Shown: positions 1 through 11,290 of the stretch, in pieces | How the letters are laid out: every line of letters starts with the position of its first letter | How positions within the stretch are numbered: position 1 is the stretch's first letter | Origin: Myxocyprinus asiaticus | Lineage: Eukaryota > Chordata > Actinopteri > Cypriniformes > Catostomidae | Assembly (NCBI RefSeq): GCF_019703515.2 | Contig: NC_059379.1 | Coordinates: forward strand, 23,921,880-23,985,879 | Reading direction: 5' to 3' | Length of the DNA: 64,000 bases | Position numbers and translations under genes: made by a program | Notes under the pieces: model-generated | The model's database searches: none | What the model was told of the DNA's origin: nothing | The model's input: the letters and a program-made list of their open reading frames with translations, nothing else

Positions 1-679
1 TAGGGGATTATGCTGAAGATAGAGATACAGATACAGATAGGGTGAGGGCATGAAAGCATTGGTTGATATGTCTATTCATTTTTTAGTCAGAGATTTATAC
101 TACACTTTCCTTGAATGGCAAAATAGTGTGTGGGTTTGGTGGGAGATGAAATTAATTTAGAGTATTCAATATTCTTGAAATCACACCTTTGCAATCAAAA
201 GAGAATGGTGAGGAGTTGTAATTTGGACGAATTTCAACTTAAAATGAGCACTGAATATACTGTAGACACATTTCAATGTGAGGGAAACTATAATATTTTT
301 ATATATCGATACTGTATATTAACTTTATATACTATTCTATATATTTTAACTAACAAAACCACAAAAAGCACAACTGAAAAGCATAATTTGTTTCTGTAGT
401 ATTGAGATTTTATTGCTAATAAATGGAATGCTTATTATTTAAAAAAGGAAAAAGAATAAATACACCTAAAGTTGGTTAATTCTTTGACATCTACGATTTC
501 TGGTGTTTTCTTGGAGAGACTTTGAGAATTTTCCGCCACTTTGTTACCAGCTTGAAATTAATGGACATAATTTAAGTGCATACTCATTTCAGTTACAAGT
601 CTGTGTTTATTGTTCTTTGTCAGTTTTGAAAGGAAGGGTGAATTTGAACCTTATAGAGAATACATTACAAATAACAATC

Positions 680-755
<76 letters not shown>

Positions 756-2315
756 GATCTTGATCTTGATCTCATGATCTTAAAAATCTTTTGATCTGAA
801 GGCGTATGCTTAAATGTTTGAAATTAGTTTTGTAGACAAAAATATAATTGTGCCACCATATTAATTTATTTCATTATATATCTAAAACACACAATAAATG
901 TGCAAATTAAACACTTAGGAATGTATAGACTCTAAATAAATTAATGTGCAAATTTAGGTAGGATTTTTAGTCATGTAATTAAATTACATGTTCTAGAACT
1001 ATATTTTAAAACGCTATTTTGATAAAGTGCAACATACAGAATTAAAGAACTTTCTTTAGTATATGGCATGGCAGGAACATGCCGTTAGTACATCATTATA
1101 TGTTTAAATTATGCTTAAATAATAATTGTAGTATATATACTGTAGTATATTTATAGTAATAGTAATTCTATACTTAATGTTTTCGTAATAAATTACAATA
1201 ATCTTATTAATGTGATAACACTTATTTAAAGAATTGCTTAAATGGACTTTTGAGTTTCTTTTTCTGTTTTTTTTACTTTAGAAAATACATTGGGTATATC
1301 AGAGATACATTGAATAGTGTTTTAATTTAGATTATTTTACAAGCACTCCTTGTTTAAACCTGGTATCACAGTCAGCTAAAGTAAACAAACAGTTTAATTT
1401 GATAGATAGAAATAGGATGATTTTTATGATAGGAGAAGTGGTAAACACTAAACCCATGAAGGGACTGTACTGTTGCACCAGCAGATATGTGGTAACACAA
1501 GACTAAAATAAGCTAGAGCAGTAATCTTTTGAATTTTTTTATTGATAGCTACACCCCTTTAGTCTATATGTTTGTTTAAGCAAGCATCGAAAGAGTGAGA
1601 GGTCACATAACCGTAGCATGCAATGTTTGTGTCTTGAGTGGATGATCCAGAGGAATAATTCACGCACTACAGGCCCCATATAATACTATAATTAGCTCTG
1701 TGCGGATGGTTTTAATGAGTGTGAGGTTTGACAGTGAAGCTTTCTAGCTCAAATTATTTTGTTAGGCATGTGTTTATTCCAGTGTGTGGGTTTTAATGTG
1801 CCTCCCTATGGTTTGCTGGTCAGCACTGATTATAGTAACGACCCCCTTGCCCTGTCCAAATAACAGTCATCTGTGCCACATTGTTTGTTATTTTGCTCAA
1901 GTGCTATAAATATTCGAAGCTGAAAATGACAGCCTTGGTTTGTTTTCAAAGACTTGTATTGCTGAGTGAAGGAACACAGGAACTGGATTATTTGAGTAAA
2001 TGTAGGACTTATTCAAACATGAATCCAACTGTACAGTAAGGTACTGTGAGGTAAATAATATCACTGTTATCGGAGTATTGATTTGGATATCTCTTGGTAA
2101 TTTAAGGGGATTGTTGTCATTAGCACAGAGATTAGCCAATTCTACTTGTGTGAACTTGATCACACATGTCTGTAAGAGAAATTCACTCATTACCACCAAA
2201 AACCCCAGAATTTAGTAGATGTACAGATACCTTCAGGTACATAGGCCTTACTGCAGCAATGATAATTCTGTTGAAGATTCTAATATGTGTTGTTCAATAG
2301 ATGTAGAATAATTAG
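1..2315. other. AT-rich non-coding stretch
   Basis: No reading frame here has recognisable protein features; the short open frames are AT-rich and without domains. The only structured element I see is the TA microsatellite at 683-755. The stretch ends where GC content rises sharply at the 5' end of a LINE near 2316. Confidence 0.6.
683..755. repeat. (TA)n microsatellite
   Basis: About 73 bases of almost pure TA dinucleotide with one CA interruption near 742. It produces a run of Tyr-Ile codons in an overlapping frame, which is not a gene. Confidence 0.97.
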
Positions 2316-2448
2316 AAGTGCCGAGGCAGGGGAGTCACGTGAAGCCATGCAAGGATCAGACGCGTGAATGGCGAGCTCTGCGCACTTTGTTAGATTTAAC
2401 ACCTGTGAGATTCCATACAATGTTCCAAAATTGTTCTAGGAGGACAAT

Positions 2449-3300
2449 ATGTCAAAGAATTCAAATCCTCGGGCTCTGGAGACATTAAAAGACACTTAAG
2501 TGCTCAAGCTGATATCCCCGAGCAGGCCGCGAGCCAGGGAGTCAACTTGTTCGGAGAGATACGGGAAATGCGGCGAGAGATGCTGGGCATGTCGGCAATG
2601 CTGACGAAGGTCGTTGCTGACTTGGAGGATCTTGCTGTGATATGTCGATTGATCACTGCCATGGAGGTAAAGATCTCTGAGATGGTTACAAGAGTGGGGG
2701 ATGTCGAGAAATGGATTGATTATCTGGAGTCATCGGAGAGGGAATTATCTGCTAATCCACTAGCAACCAAGGTGGATTTGGAGTGTGTCTGGGAGAAGTT
2801 GGAGGAATGGAGAACCGTAGCTGGCAGAATAACGTCAAATTGTCAGGCCAAAGAGGGTCGGGATATGCTAAAATTCCTGGATGGGCTCCTTCCGAATCTG
2901 CACGACATAACAGGCCATAAGCTGGAAATCAAGTGAGTTCACAGGGTTCCGGCGCGGAGATCCGCGGAGGGAGACAGGCCCCGAACAATTCTGGCCAAAT
3001 CTCCGAGATCATCCGATAAAGATCTTGTGCAAGTCGAAGAGTAAAGGAAGGCTTTCTTGGAAAAACCACAGCATTTTCTTGTTCCCAGACTTTGCAAATT
3101 CGACAAGAGAGAAGCGTGATCGATTCAAGGAATGCAAGAAACATTTACATCAATGGAAGGTCGCTTTTGCACTGATATTCGCTGCCAAATTGAGAATAGA
3201 TGCTAAGAAGGGTCATAAAGCAATTGATGTCCTTCATAAAGTCAATGGAGTAAGCTATTTTGTGGTAGTCACATTGCAGCCGAGTGGACTGGCTCACTGA
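2449..3300 (+). pseudogene. LINE ORF1 (RNA-binding, coiled coil), decayed
   Basis: ORF1 of L1-type LINEs encodes a nucleic-acid chaperone that coats the element RNA. A possible ATG lies at 2449, but the coding frame shifts before about 2476. From there an open frame runs through 2936 with heptad-rich sequence (MRREML, EDLAV, VEKWIDYLESSEREL) typical of the coiled-coil N-terminal half. A second segment at 3025-3300, in another frame, carries the family signature around IFLFPDFA, KRDRFKECKK and AKLRIDAK, the RNA-recognition and C-terminal domains. At least two frameshifts separate the parts and the end is degraded, so it cannot make a full protein. Recognition rests on domain order and motif recall; the exact family was not searched. 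Confidence 0.8.
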
Positions 3301-3727
3301 AAATTCACGTTTGCTGGTTCCGCCTAGGGGCTGGAGTTTATTTTGCAGAGTGGCACACCTTTGGGACAGTTCTGTAGATGAATCTACACTCTCTTTGAGT
3401 TTGTTCCACCTATTGGCTGGAGTTTGTTTTATAGAATATCTCTTGCTGTGTAATTCTGTCTCACAAAATTTGCATAGAAACACCGGACTTGAGTAATCTG
3501 ATGGCAAAGTTGTCGCGGGGGTCCTCGTAGGCGTGCATGAACTGTTTGAGTTTGGAGGGAAGGACGCCAGTTGGTGCAGTCGTGCACGGGGTTAATGCGC
3601 ACGTTTTTCTTTTTTCTGTTTGTTATGTTCTGGGGGAAGTTCGGGTTTTAATGGTCGCACCAATGTTGGAATGTGATCTTTATAATCTTGTTTTTGACAC
3701 ACAATCTATTTTTACTTAAATGTCAAA

Positions 3728-4092
3728 ATGTCAAATGTTAATATGAGTGGATTGTCTCTCTTCACGTGGAATGTGAATGGGTTGGGGCACCCCATAAAAA
3801 GGAGAAATGCCCTTCTTAAGCATAAGAAATAGGATACAGTGTTTCTTCAAGAAATGCACCATTCTCCGCAGGAAACTGCAAAATTTGGAAAGATATGGGG
3901 TGGGCATTTTTTTTTTATAGTGCTGGCTCGAGTAAGAGCAGGGGAGTCATTACACTGATAAGTAACCATCTACAATTCAAATGTCTCAAACAGAGTAAAG
4001 ATAAATTAGGAAGAGTCATTATTGTTTTAGCTGAAATTCAGGGACAAAGTCTTATTTTGGTTCATATTTATGCACCTAACGTGGACAGGGTT
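3728..4092 (+). pseudogene. LINE ORF2 start, AP-endonuclease fragment
   Basis: The first ATG at 3728 opens into an apurinic-endonuclease-like N-terminus: FTWNVNGLGHP is the conserved metal-binding Asn region and FLQEMH corresponds to the catalytic Glu motif. A stop codon falls just before that motif (TAG near 3831). A one-base slip in the T run at 3907-3916 moves the frame to the one that continues as GVITLISNHLQF and LVHIYAPN. The frame is lost at 4092, before the central endonuclease catalytic residues and the whole reverse transcriptase. It is dead on three counts: stop, frameshift and truncation. Confidence 0.82.
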
Positions 4093-4658
4093 GGGGAGTA
4101 ATGGAATACATGTAATGGGATTACGTATTTAAAATACAAAATATAAGTAACTGTATTCCACTACAGTTACAATTTAAATCATTGGCAATTAGAATACAGT
4201 TACTTTCAAAAAGTATTTTGATTACTGAAGAGATTACTTTGCATTTTATTGTCATTTGCTTCATTTAATATTTAGTCCTTTCAGATGGAAAACATTTATA
4301 CATATAAATGATGTGATCCAAAGTGCATTTAAACAGTGGTGAAACACTTTCTTATGATGTGTTACATTCATACGAGCAGACAGAGAAGTAAGTTTGAAGT
4401 AAGTTTGGAGCAGAAGAAATAGAAATAAACCTTGTGTAAATTGTCAGCTTTATGCTAAGCTAAAATGCTATTTCTAGCCATTTTACATGCACGTTACCAG
4501 GCACGATCATATTTTTTTTTTAAGAAAATTCACATTGGATCATAATTTCTTTTTTTCTAGTAAGACCTTTGATATTAGGGCAAAAATCGTATTCTTGATA
4601 ATAATTTTTTTATTGTTTTCCTGTAAAAAATATCTAAAAATCCTTAAAACAAGATCAA
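4093..4658 (+). repeat. unclassified repeat, left flank of DIRS copy 1
   Basis: Starts abruptly at the LINE breakpoint with GGGGAGTAATGGAATACATG and a run of short inverted motifs around GTAAT, ATTAC and ATTCCACTAC. It looks like the terminus of a DNA transposon or MITE, but I cannot name the family. The matching inverted end is not visible on the right flank (7226-7600). AT-rich sequence continues to the point at 4659 where similarity to the DIRS element at 53.0 kb begins. Confidence 0.45.
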
Positions 4659-5049
4659 GATTTCATTTGATTTCACCACATGCCCAAGTGGCTGCGGTAC
4701 CCAACAGTTCAGCAAAAGAGCGGTTTCCTCCTTCCCTGGGTCACATACCCGGTGTGCATGGTCGTCATCACGACCACCGTCCACCTTTTTTCCCTTGCAG
4801 GATTGGCGCTCCAGCGGCGGTCTCCCCACCCCTGCTCGCCCAGCTGTGGCACACATCCGCCCCCGATGTGACAGTCTCTACGGGTTGCGAGGACAGGCCT
4901 CTTCCTCCCCCATCCCAGGCTGTTCCGTGGGTGGACACAAGGAGCCAGGTAAGTGCTTCGATGTCCCTAGACTCAGCACGACCACGACATGGTGTGGCAC
5001 CTCGAGCTCTGCCCCGCTGTGAGGCCCCACCTGCCGGTACGTCCGACAA

Positions 5050-5930
5050 TGTTGTCCCTTTGGTCCCCCTAGTGCGGAACTTGCATGGCTTGCGCTTTCC
5101 AATCCGTTGCGATGGCTGGTCCGGACCGTCCGACTCGGCTACGCGATTCAGTTCGCCAGGCGTCCGCCCAGGTTCAGCGATATCCACTTCACCTTGGTGA
5201 AGGACGAAAACGTTGCTACCTTGCACGCGGAGATCGCCACCCTCCTACGGAAGGGTGCGATAGAACCTGTCCCTCTGGCCGAGATGACGAAGGGGTTTTA
5301 CAGCCCCTACTTCATCGTACCAAAAAAAGGCGGTGGGTTGCGGCCAATCTTGGACCTGCGAATACTAAACCGGGCTTTACACAGACTCCCATTCAAGATG
5401 CTGACGCAAAAATGCATTCTGGCGAGCGTCCGGCATCGAGATTTGTTCATGGCGGTAGACCTGAAGGACGTGTACATCTCGATTCTGCCTCGACACAGGT
5501 TTATGGATGGGCCCGCGGCTGCATTGGCACATCAACTGCCTCGAGTTGTTGGCAATTCTGCTCGCCCTGCGGAGGTTCCGGCCATTGATCCTGGGCAAGC
5601 ACGTGTTAGTTCGGACAGACAACACAGCAATGGTAGCATATGTCAACCGCCAAGGCGGTCTGCGCTCTCGTTGTATGTCACAACTCACCCGCCGTCTCCT
5701 CCTCTGGAGTCAGCAGCACCTCAAGTCGCTGTGAGCCACTCACATCCCGGGCGACCTCAACACTGCTGCGGACATGCTGTCACAGCAGATTACCCTCAGG
5801 GGAAAATGGAGACTCCACCTTCAGGTGGTCCAGCTGATTTGGAGTTGATTCGGACAGGCACAGGTAGACCTGTTTGCCTCCTAAGAATCCTCCCACTGCC
5901 CGCTCTGGTACGCCCTGACTGAGGCACCTC
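5050..5930 (+). pseudogene. DIRS reverse transcriptase/RNase H, internally deleted
   Basis: DIRS reverse transcriptases copy the element RNA into circular DNA. The frame at 5107-5502 contains the fingers region (IEPVP, YSPYFIVPKKGGGLRPILDLR) and box A (FMAVDLKDVY) with its catalytic Asp. It then jumps at about 5502 directly into RNase H sequence (WHINCLELLA, VRTDNTAMVAYV, in the frame at 5507-5734). Boxes B and C, including the YxDD active site, and the first RNase H aspartate are missing. A stop follows at 5732 and further decayed sequence continues to about 5930. The protein cannot polymerise DNA. Confidence 0.87.
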
Positions 5931-5941
5931 TCGGCATAGAC

Positions 5942-6235
5942 GTGCTGGCACACAGCTGGCCTCCTGGCCTACACAAATATGCATTTCCCCCAGTGAGCCT
6001 ACTTGCACAGATTCTGTGCAAGGTCAGGGAGGACGAGGAGCAGGTCATCCTGGTAGCACCCTACTGGCCCACCCAGACGTGGTTCTCGGACCTCACGCTC
6101 CTCGCGACAGCCCCCCACTGGCGAATTCCCCTGAGGAAGGACCTTCTTTCTCAGGGACGGGGCACCATCTGGCACTCGCGACCAGACCTCTGGAATCTCC
6201 ATGTCTGGCCCCTGGACGGGACGCGGATGACCTAA
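5942..6235 (+). pseudogene. DIRS linker between RNase H and recombinase
   Basis: An open stretch of about 97 codons with AHSWPPGLHKYAFPP and LVAPYWPTQTWFSDL, the conserved linker that follows RNase H in DIRS elements. It ends in a stop at 6233. The corresponding part of copy 2 (about 54960-55160) is broken. No enzymatic motif is evident. Confidence 0.7.
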
Positions 6236-7225
6236 GCGGTCTACCACCCGCGGTGGTAGACACGATCACTCAGTTTAGGGCCCCCTCTACGAGGCGCCTG
6301 TATGCCTTTAAGTGACATCTGTTTGCTAAGTGGTGTTCTTCCGGATGGGAAGACCCCCAGAGATGCGCAGTCGGATCGGTGCTTTCCTTCCTGCAGGAGA
6401 GGTTGGAAGGGTGGCTGTCCCCTTCCACCTTGAAGGTGTACGTTGCTGCTATAGCAGCACAGTACGACACAGTGGACGGTAAGTCCTTAGGGAAGCACGA
6501 CCTGATCATCAGGTTCCTGAGAGGCGCCAGGAGGCTGAACCCCTCCAGACCGCGCCTCGTTCCCTCATGGGACCTCTCTGTAGTTCTTCAGGGTCTACAG
6601 AGAGCCCCCTTTGAGCCTTTGCAGTCAGCTGAGCTTTAAGCACTCTCCTTGAAGACTGCCTTCCTGACTGTGCTCACTTCCATCAAGAGGGTACGGGACC
6701 TGCAAGCATTCTCTATCAGCGAAACGTGCCTGGAGTTCGGTCCGGGCTACTCTCACGTGATCTTGAGACCCCGACCGGGCTATGTGCCCAAGGTTCTCAC
6801 GACCCCTTTTAGGGACCAGGTGGTGAACCTGCGAGCGCTGCCCCAGGAGGAGGCAGACCCAGCCCTGTCATTGCTGTGTCCGGTACGTGCTTTACGCATC
6901 TATTTGGATCGCACGCAGAGCTTTAGGATCTCTGAGCAGCTCTTTGTCTGCTTTGGTGCACAGCGGAAAGGAAGCGCTATCTCCAAGCAGAGGATCACCC
7001 ACTGGCTCATTGATGCCATAGCTATGGCATATCACGCCCAGGACGTGCTGCCCCCGGTAGGGCTACGAGCCCATTCTACCAGGGGTGTAGCGGCCTCCTG
7101 GGCCCTGGCCAGGGGTGCCTCTCTAACTGACATTTGCAGAGCAGCGGGCTGGGCAACACCCAACACCTTTGCAAGGTTCTACAACCTCCGGGTGGAACCG
7201 GTTTCGTCCCAGGTAGTGGCTGGGA
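6210..7225 (+). pseudogene. DIRS tyrosine recombinase, two in-frame stops
   Basis: DIRS elements integrate with a tyrosine recombinase instead of a DDE integrase. The SAM-like N-terminal DNA-binding part lies at about 6250-6640 (STRRLYAFK, LSPSTLKVYVAAIAA), interrupted by stops at 6313-6315 and 6637-6639. The catalytic domain is open from 6649. The first Arg is in SIKRVRDL near 6688, the His-x-x-Arg motif is AHSTR near 7072, Trp lies in GWATPN, and the nucleophilic Tyr is in ARFYNL near 7180. The catalytic residues are thus present although the gene is broken. The frame then reads into non-DIRS sequence after 7225. This is the best-preserved recombinase in the window. Confidence 0.86.
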
Positions 7226-7600
7226 CAATCACAACCAAAGGCTGGTTAGAATACACGATGTTGCTCAGTTATCTTAAAAATGAAATAAACAGATGTAAGA
7301 TTGGAGGGCAAATTGATTACACAATCAAATATTCTTAGTTTTATCACTGCAGTTATCACACATCTGACTCGACTAACAGAATCAGAATGATGACAGATGA
7401 ATGAAATACACTCTTTTGTGATTTATGCATTGAATTTATGCTTGCAACCAACATAATACATTCTTATTTAATAGAGTAATTATCAGTGCAACTTACCCAC
7501 AGCAATATGTGTGTAGTTCTGCTGTGGGTCACATAGTGCCGCAATTATAAGCTATGCAAATATATGTAAATGCACAGGTGCAGCAACATCCAATGGCGAA
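7226..7600 (+). repeat. right flank of DIRS copy 1, unclassified
   Basis: The DIRS match stops at about 7225 and AT-rich sequence follows with no protein similarity. It may be the other part of the repeat seen at 4093-4658, interrupted by the DIRS fragment, but I see no clear inverted end that would prove this. Confidence 0.35.
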
Positions 7601-7619
7601 TCGCCCCAATTTCAGCATG

Positions 7620-7880
7620 AATTTTACACTAACCTTTTAACTCTGTTACATGTGGATCGCGGAGAGTAGCGTGAGCTAATACATGCTGGGAGTCCCCGTG
7701 GTGTCATGCACAACAAGCCACATGATAAGATGAGCGGATTGACTGTCTCAGAAGCGGAGGCAACTGAGACTTGTCCTCTGCCACCTGGATTGAGGTGAGT
7801 AACCACGCCACCACAAGGACCTACTAAGTAGTGGGAATTGGGCATTCCACATTGGGAGAAAAGGGGATAAAAAAAAAAAA
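7620..7880 (+). mobile_element. SINE fragment, 3' part with A-rich tail
   Basis: Sequence from about 7640 matches, in the opposite orientation, the full SINE at 32703-33119. Shared blocks include the region around AACAAGCCACATGATAAGAT, GAGGCAACTGAGAC, the CCACCTGGATTGAGG segment and the end GGGAATTGGGCATTCCA followed by an A-rich tail at 7866-7880. The tRNA-like head is missing, so it could not be transcribed by RNA polymerase III from its own promoter. Confidence 0.8.
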
Positions 7881-9610
7881 GATTACAAAAAATTCCTACA
7901 GCTAATAGTCAAAGGTACTGAGGAAAAATGTATTTAAAAAGCAATACTTTAAAGCAGGGCAGTTCACATAGCGTTTACTAATCTAGAGTACAATAAAAAC
8001 CCTCGACATTCATGTCCGACTCGCCTTGTTGATGTTTTGATAGGCTTTCAGCATGTGTTGTATTGATGTATTGCCAATCACCATAGCAATATAATGAAGT
8101 CAAAGTTTTCCCCAAACTTTCCAAAATACTTTTAGAACTTTCTCTCTGCTGTCTTTATCCACAGAATTGTACTACTCACAACTCCCCTACATGGCAATTA
8201 TGTGAGTGCTGACTCAGCAGGTTATTTCCAAGCAGTTTCTCACAACTATAACTTAGTAGACTCTTGTCTGTGGCAGGTAGCACTGCCTGCTCAGACCTTT
8301 ATTACTAAGGCTGTGTACCTGAAAATTGTCACCACGGTGCATTGTTAGAGATCTCAACTCAAATATCTGCATAAACATGAGATTTTAGTGCAATGACAGT
8401 GCTGTTCTGCCTGGGCCCTGAGTTAGGTTGAAGGAGGTGATGGGTCATGGTGTCTTGACTTGTGGCTTTGTTATTCAGTGCATTGTTACATGAAGTACAT
8501 CACCATGTGGCACACACTGCAAAAGAAACCCGGTGAAATACTAGCAACCTCAGAGCTGCAGCTGCAGTACGGTAAAATGGCTGTGCTCTGCAGATCTTGA
8601 TTACCGTTTTCCTTGCTTTAGCATTATTTGAAAACATTTTTACAGCATGTACTTCATCATTTCAAAAACAGATGCTGCCAAATGAGAATTGTATATGTAG
8701 TTCTGTATACAGTGAGCCTCTCTTGTTAGCATTGTTTAAAAGGATGTGAAATGTCTTGCTTGAGGAAAAACTGGAAATATTTTTTATTTTTTTTTTTTGT
8801 GACTCTAAATGGGATCGTAATAGTCTCACGTATTTAAGTGGTTTTGTGCGTTTGCCAATTACCAACTTTAAAATAGGACTGTCTCTTCTGTAGACAAAAT
8901 GCTAATTCAGACACAGAGAGGTCTGAGAGTGGATTTGTGGGCTAGCAGTCTAGCAGGGTGCAGTATCTTTTATCAGTATTTCACAAAGATTTAAGAATGA
9001 AGGGTGTAACAATGTTTTTTTTTGTTTGTTTGTTTGTTTTAATTAGAGCTGTTGAAAGTACTGAAAGTGTTACACACATTACGTGCATGTTTTAATGGGC
9101 AGTTCCCTTCATGACTATCTGAGGACATGGCCAGATTTCTATTCATTAAGATCTCATTTCGTAAAGCAGAATAACTTCTCTGCTAAAGTGTGAGGTACTT
9201 TCCGATATAGTAAATGGAGGAGCATTGCTGGTCTCTTAAAGTACAAAAGCTTTATTGAACAGGGACTGTGAGACTGTTGGGCATTACCTTATCAAGTGTC
9301 AAGTTGTGTCCTTTTCCTTTGCCTCTGCAGTCATGTGGATTTTAAAGCCTTTGTTTTATAAGAAAGTTTAATATTATTATATTTATTTTATTAGGAAAAT
9401 GAACCCAAAAAATGTACAATATCTTTTTTTATATATTCTATTATCTATATATATTTTTTAATATGAATTATTTTAATTATTTTTTATCACTATACCTGTA
9501 ACACTCCAATACCTCACCCTTGTCTTAATGATTTGTGAAGAGCGAAAGTAAAACTGTGTTTTGTTTATTTATTTCTGTTTTCAGAAATTGTTTCTTTGCT
9601 GGTATTTTAA
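7881..9610. other. non-coding stretch
   Basis: AT-rich sequence without recognisable coding or terminal-repeat features. Short homopolymer and GTTT-type runs occur near 8790 and 9020-9040. Nothing further is supported. Confidence 0.5.
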
Positions 9611-9956
9611 AGGTGCACTCAGCAATTTATTCCCCAATAATAGTTTTAATGGATTGTAATTTTGAAACATATGTATACATTTATTATCACTCACATGAGA
9701 TGAGTAAATCTGCAATAAAAGTGATTTTGATTTTTTTAGTCATATCAGTGATCTTATAAAAGTTGTTTTATTCTTTAGTCTTGTTATTGGACAATTTCAC
9801 CCTTGGATTGAATTAATCATGGCTGATTGTGAATAGTGAATTCATACAATGACATTTGTAACTGAAAACTATTGATTTTGAATGATGCTGCATCCACACC
9901 ATTAGGTGTCACTGTAAGTTCAAGATGATACAAAGAAAAAGTTACTGAGTGCACCT
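9611..9956. mobile_element. MITE with TTAA flanks (piggyBac-like)
   Basis: AGGTGCACTCAG at 9611 is mirrored by its reverse complement ending at 9956. The inverted ends extend imperfectly to about 25 bases. TTAA sits directly outside both ends (9607-9610 and 9957-9960), the target duplication of piggyBac-type transposons. The 346-bp interior has no transposase, so the element is non-autonomous. Assignment to piggyBac rests on the TTAA alone; other TTAA-targeting superfamilies such as Kolobok are possible. Confidence 0.75.
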
Positions 9957-10739
9957 TTAAGTTTCAATTTTTCCTTCTTTTTTTACGTTTATTTATTTGT
10001 TGGTGTATTACTATTAGTAATTTATTTTATTTTTCTAAATGAATGGTTCATTCATTTGTTGTGACTTTTTGTATTATTGTGCCAGTCTGTTTTAAAGAGA
10101 AAATAATGTCACTGTTGAAATGAGTAAATATGAAGCAATATATATTTAGAGCGATGGTAGGGATTTCACTGTGAAACCTGCAGATATTGTTTCTTTTGTT
10201 TAGTAATTTTCTTTCTTTTTAAAAAAATGAGCCCACTGCTTTCATAGTTCATGACGGCATAGGAAAAATGTGTTCATTTTGTTTGTTAGTAAGTGTCATT
10301 TCAGGCAGTGAAGAACAAAGAATGATGATACCTTATAGAGATCTGCCATACGGATTATATTGACTGCAGAACAGAACTAAAAATCCAGATTGTTAATGGA
10401 CAAATGATCAGGATCTGTCAGAACAATATGTACGGCTGGCAGAATCAATGGCTTTAGGCATTGATTTTACATTTACACTCATCAACACTGAGGGCAATTC
10501 ATCTATATATTTCAGTTGAGCAGAAATAAATAGGCACTTATTTGATCATTTGATATATACTGTATATCTTGAACAATTTGTGTACACCACAACTAACGGT
10601 GTTCTTTAAACAAAGGACAAATGTTGAAGCTGACCCACAAGTACAATGTTGTGTTGGAGAGTGCAGAATTTCCTACACTTAAGCAATATCACACAATTGC
10701 TGCTGTTCTGTTCTGATCAAAAGCACAAATGAGAGTGTG

Positions 10740-11290
10740 ATATTAGATTTAGACAACATTTTCAACAAATAAATAATATGAAATACCTTACTTTTAAGAC
10801 AAATGTTGTCCTGTTAGTCCAAGCATTTCTTCTCCACCTGTGAAAATATTTCTAACAAAAAGCCAAAGCATCAAGCACAACTCCACAACACTCCAGGTTT
10901 TTATTGTCATTTTTTTTTCATGGTGTTTCATTCGTAAATTAATCTTTTTTTTTATTTTTATTTTTTTATCTTTTAGGTGTTTTTAGTGTTCTCGTTCACT
11001 TCCATTGTTTCAGTCGTGAAAGACTCTGTGCTTTTTAATGAATCACTTGAGTCAATGATTCATCGACATAAAATGTGCTTAATTTTTGCCACCTGCTGGC
11101 ACAATCTGCAGAGAAGGTCACTGAACAAATCCATCCATTAAATAAAAAGGAATGAGGAACGGAAATCCCCATCACTATTTGGGAAGCCACACACACATAG
11201 TGAAGCATCCTACTAAATATCAGTGCTCTTGAAATGGTGTTACCAATTCATTTGGAGGACTGGAACTGTTGTAATTAATATAAAAATTAG
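10740..11290. repeat. dispersed repeat copy A
   Basis: Shares ordered blocks with 58140-58680: a CTTACTTTTaAGACAAA block, ATTTCTTCTCCA, TAATGAATCACT, CACCTGCTGGC, AATCTGC, GGTCACTGAA and a final ACTAAATATCAG block. The two are strongly diverged but collinear over about 500 bp, which indicates an old interspersed repeat, possibly a hAT-type non-autonomous element. No terminal repeats could be fixed with certainty. Confidence 0.55.

Larger units (their letters stand above)
2316..4092 (+). mobile_element. L1-like LINE, 5' portion
   Basis: GC-rich leader, an ORF1 with a coiled-coil domain followed by a transposase_22-type RNA-binding domain, a spacer and the start of an ORF2 endonuclease give the order expected of an L1-clade LINE. 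The element keeps its 5' end but is cut at about 4092, inside the endonuclease domain, where an unrelated repeat begins. The second L1-like LINE at 28124-30655 holds complementary ORF2 sequence (end of endonuclease through reverse transcriptase) and probably belongs to a related family. Truncation at the 3' side is unusual for target-primed insertion and suggests a later insertion or rearrangement. Confidence 0.85.
4659..7225 (+). mobile_element. DIRS-type retrotransposon, internal fragment (copy 1)
   Basis: Similarity to the DIRS copy at 51151-56537 begins near 4659 (matching about 53060) and ends near 7225 (matching about 55640). The copy therefore lacks the left inverted terminal repeat, the gag-like frame, the internal complementary region and the right terminus. 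Relative to copy 2 it has lost about 690 bp, from reverse transcriptase box A into RNase H (join near 5502). It still retains about 630 bp of the region spanning the tyrosine recombinase N-terminus that copy 2 has lost. Sequence order is reverse transcriptase, RNase H, then tyrosine recombinase, as in vertebrate DIRS elements. Confidence 0.88.

Noticed and set aside
130..399. Short open frame at the window start
   Set aside because: AT-rich composition, no domain, no supporting context.
4487..5200. A 237-codon proline- and serine-rich frame
   Set aside because: It overlaps the DIRS fragment in a frame different from the reverse transcriptase and starts in unrelated AT-rich DNA.
7640..7860. 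Possible small coding exon with a GTGAGT donor near 7795
   Set aside because: The sequence belongs to a SINE fragment, shown by its match to 32703-33119.
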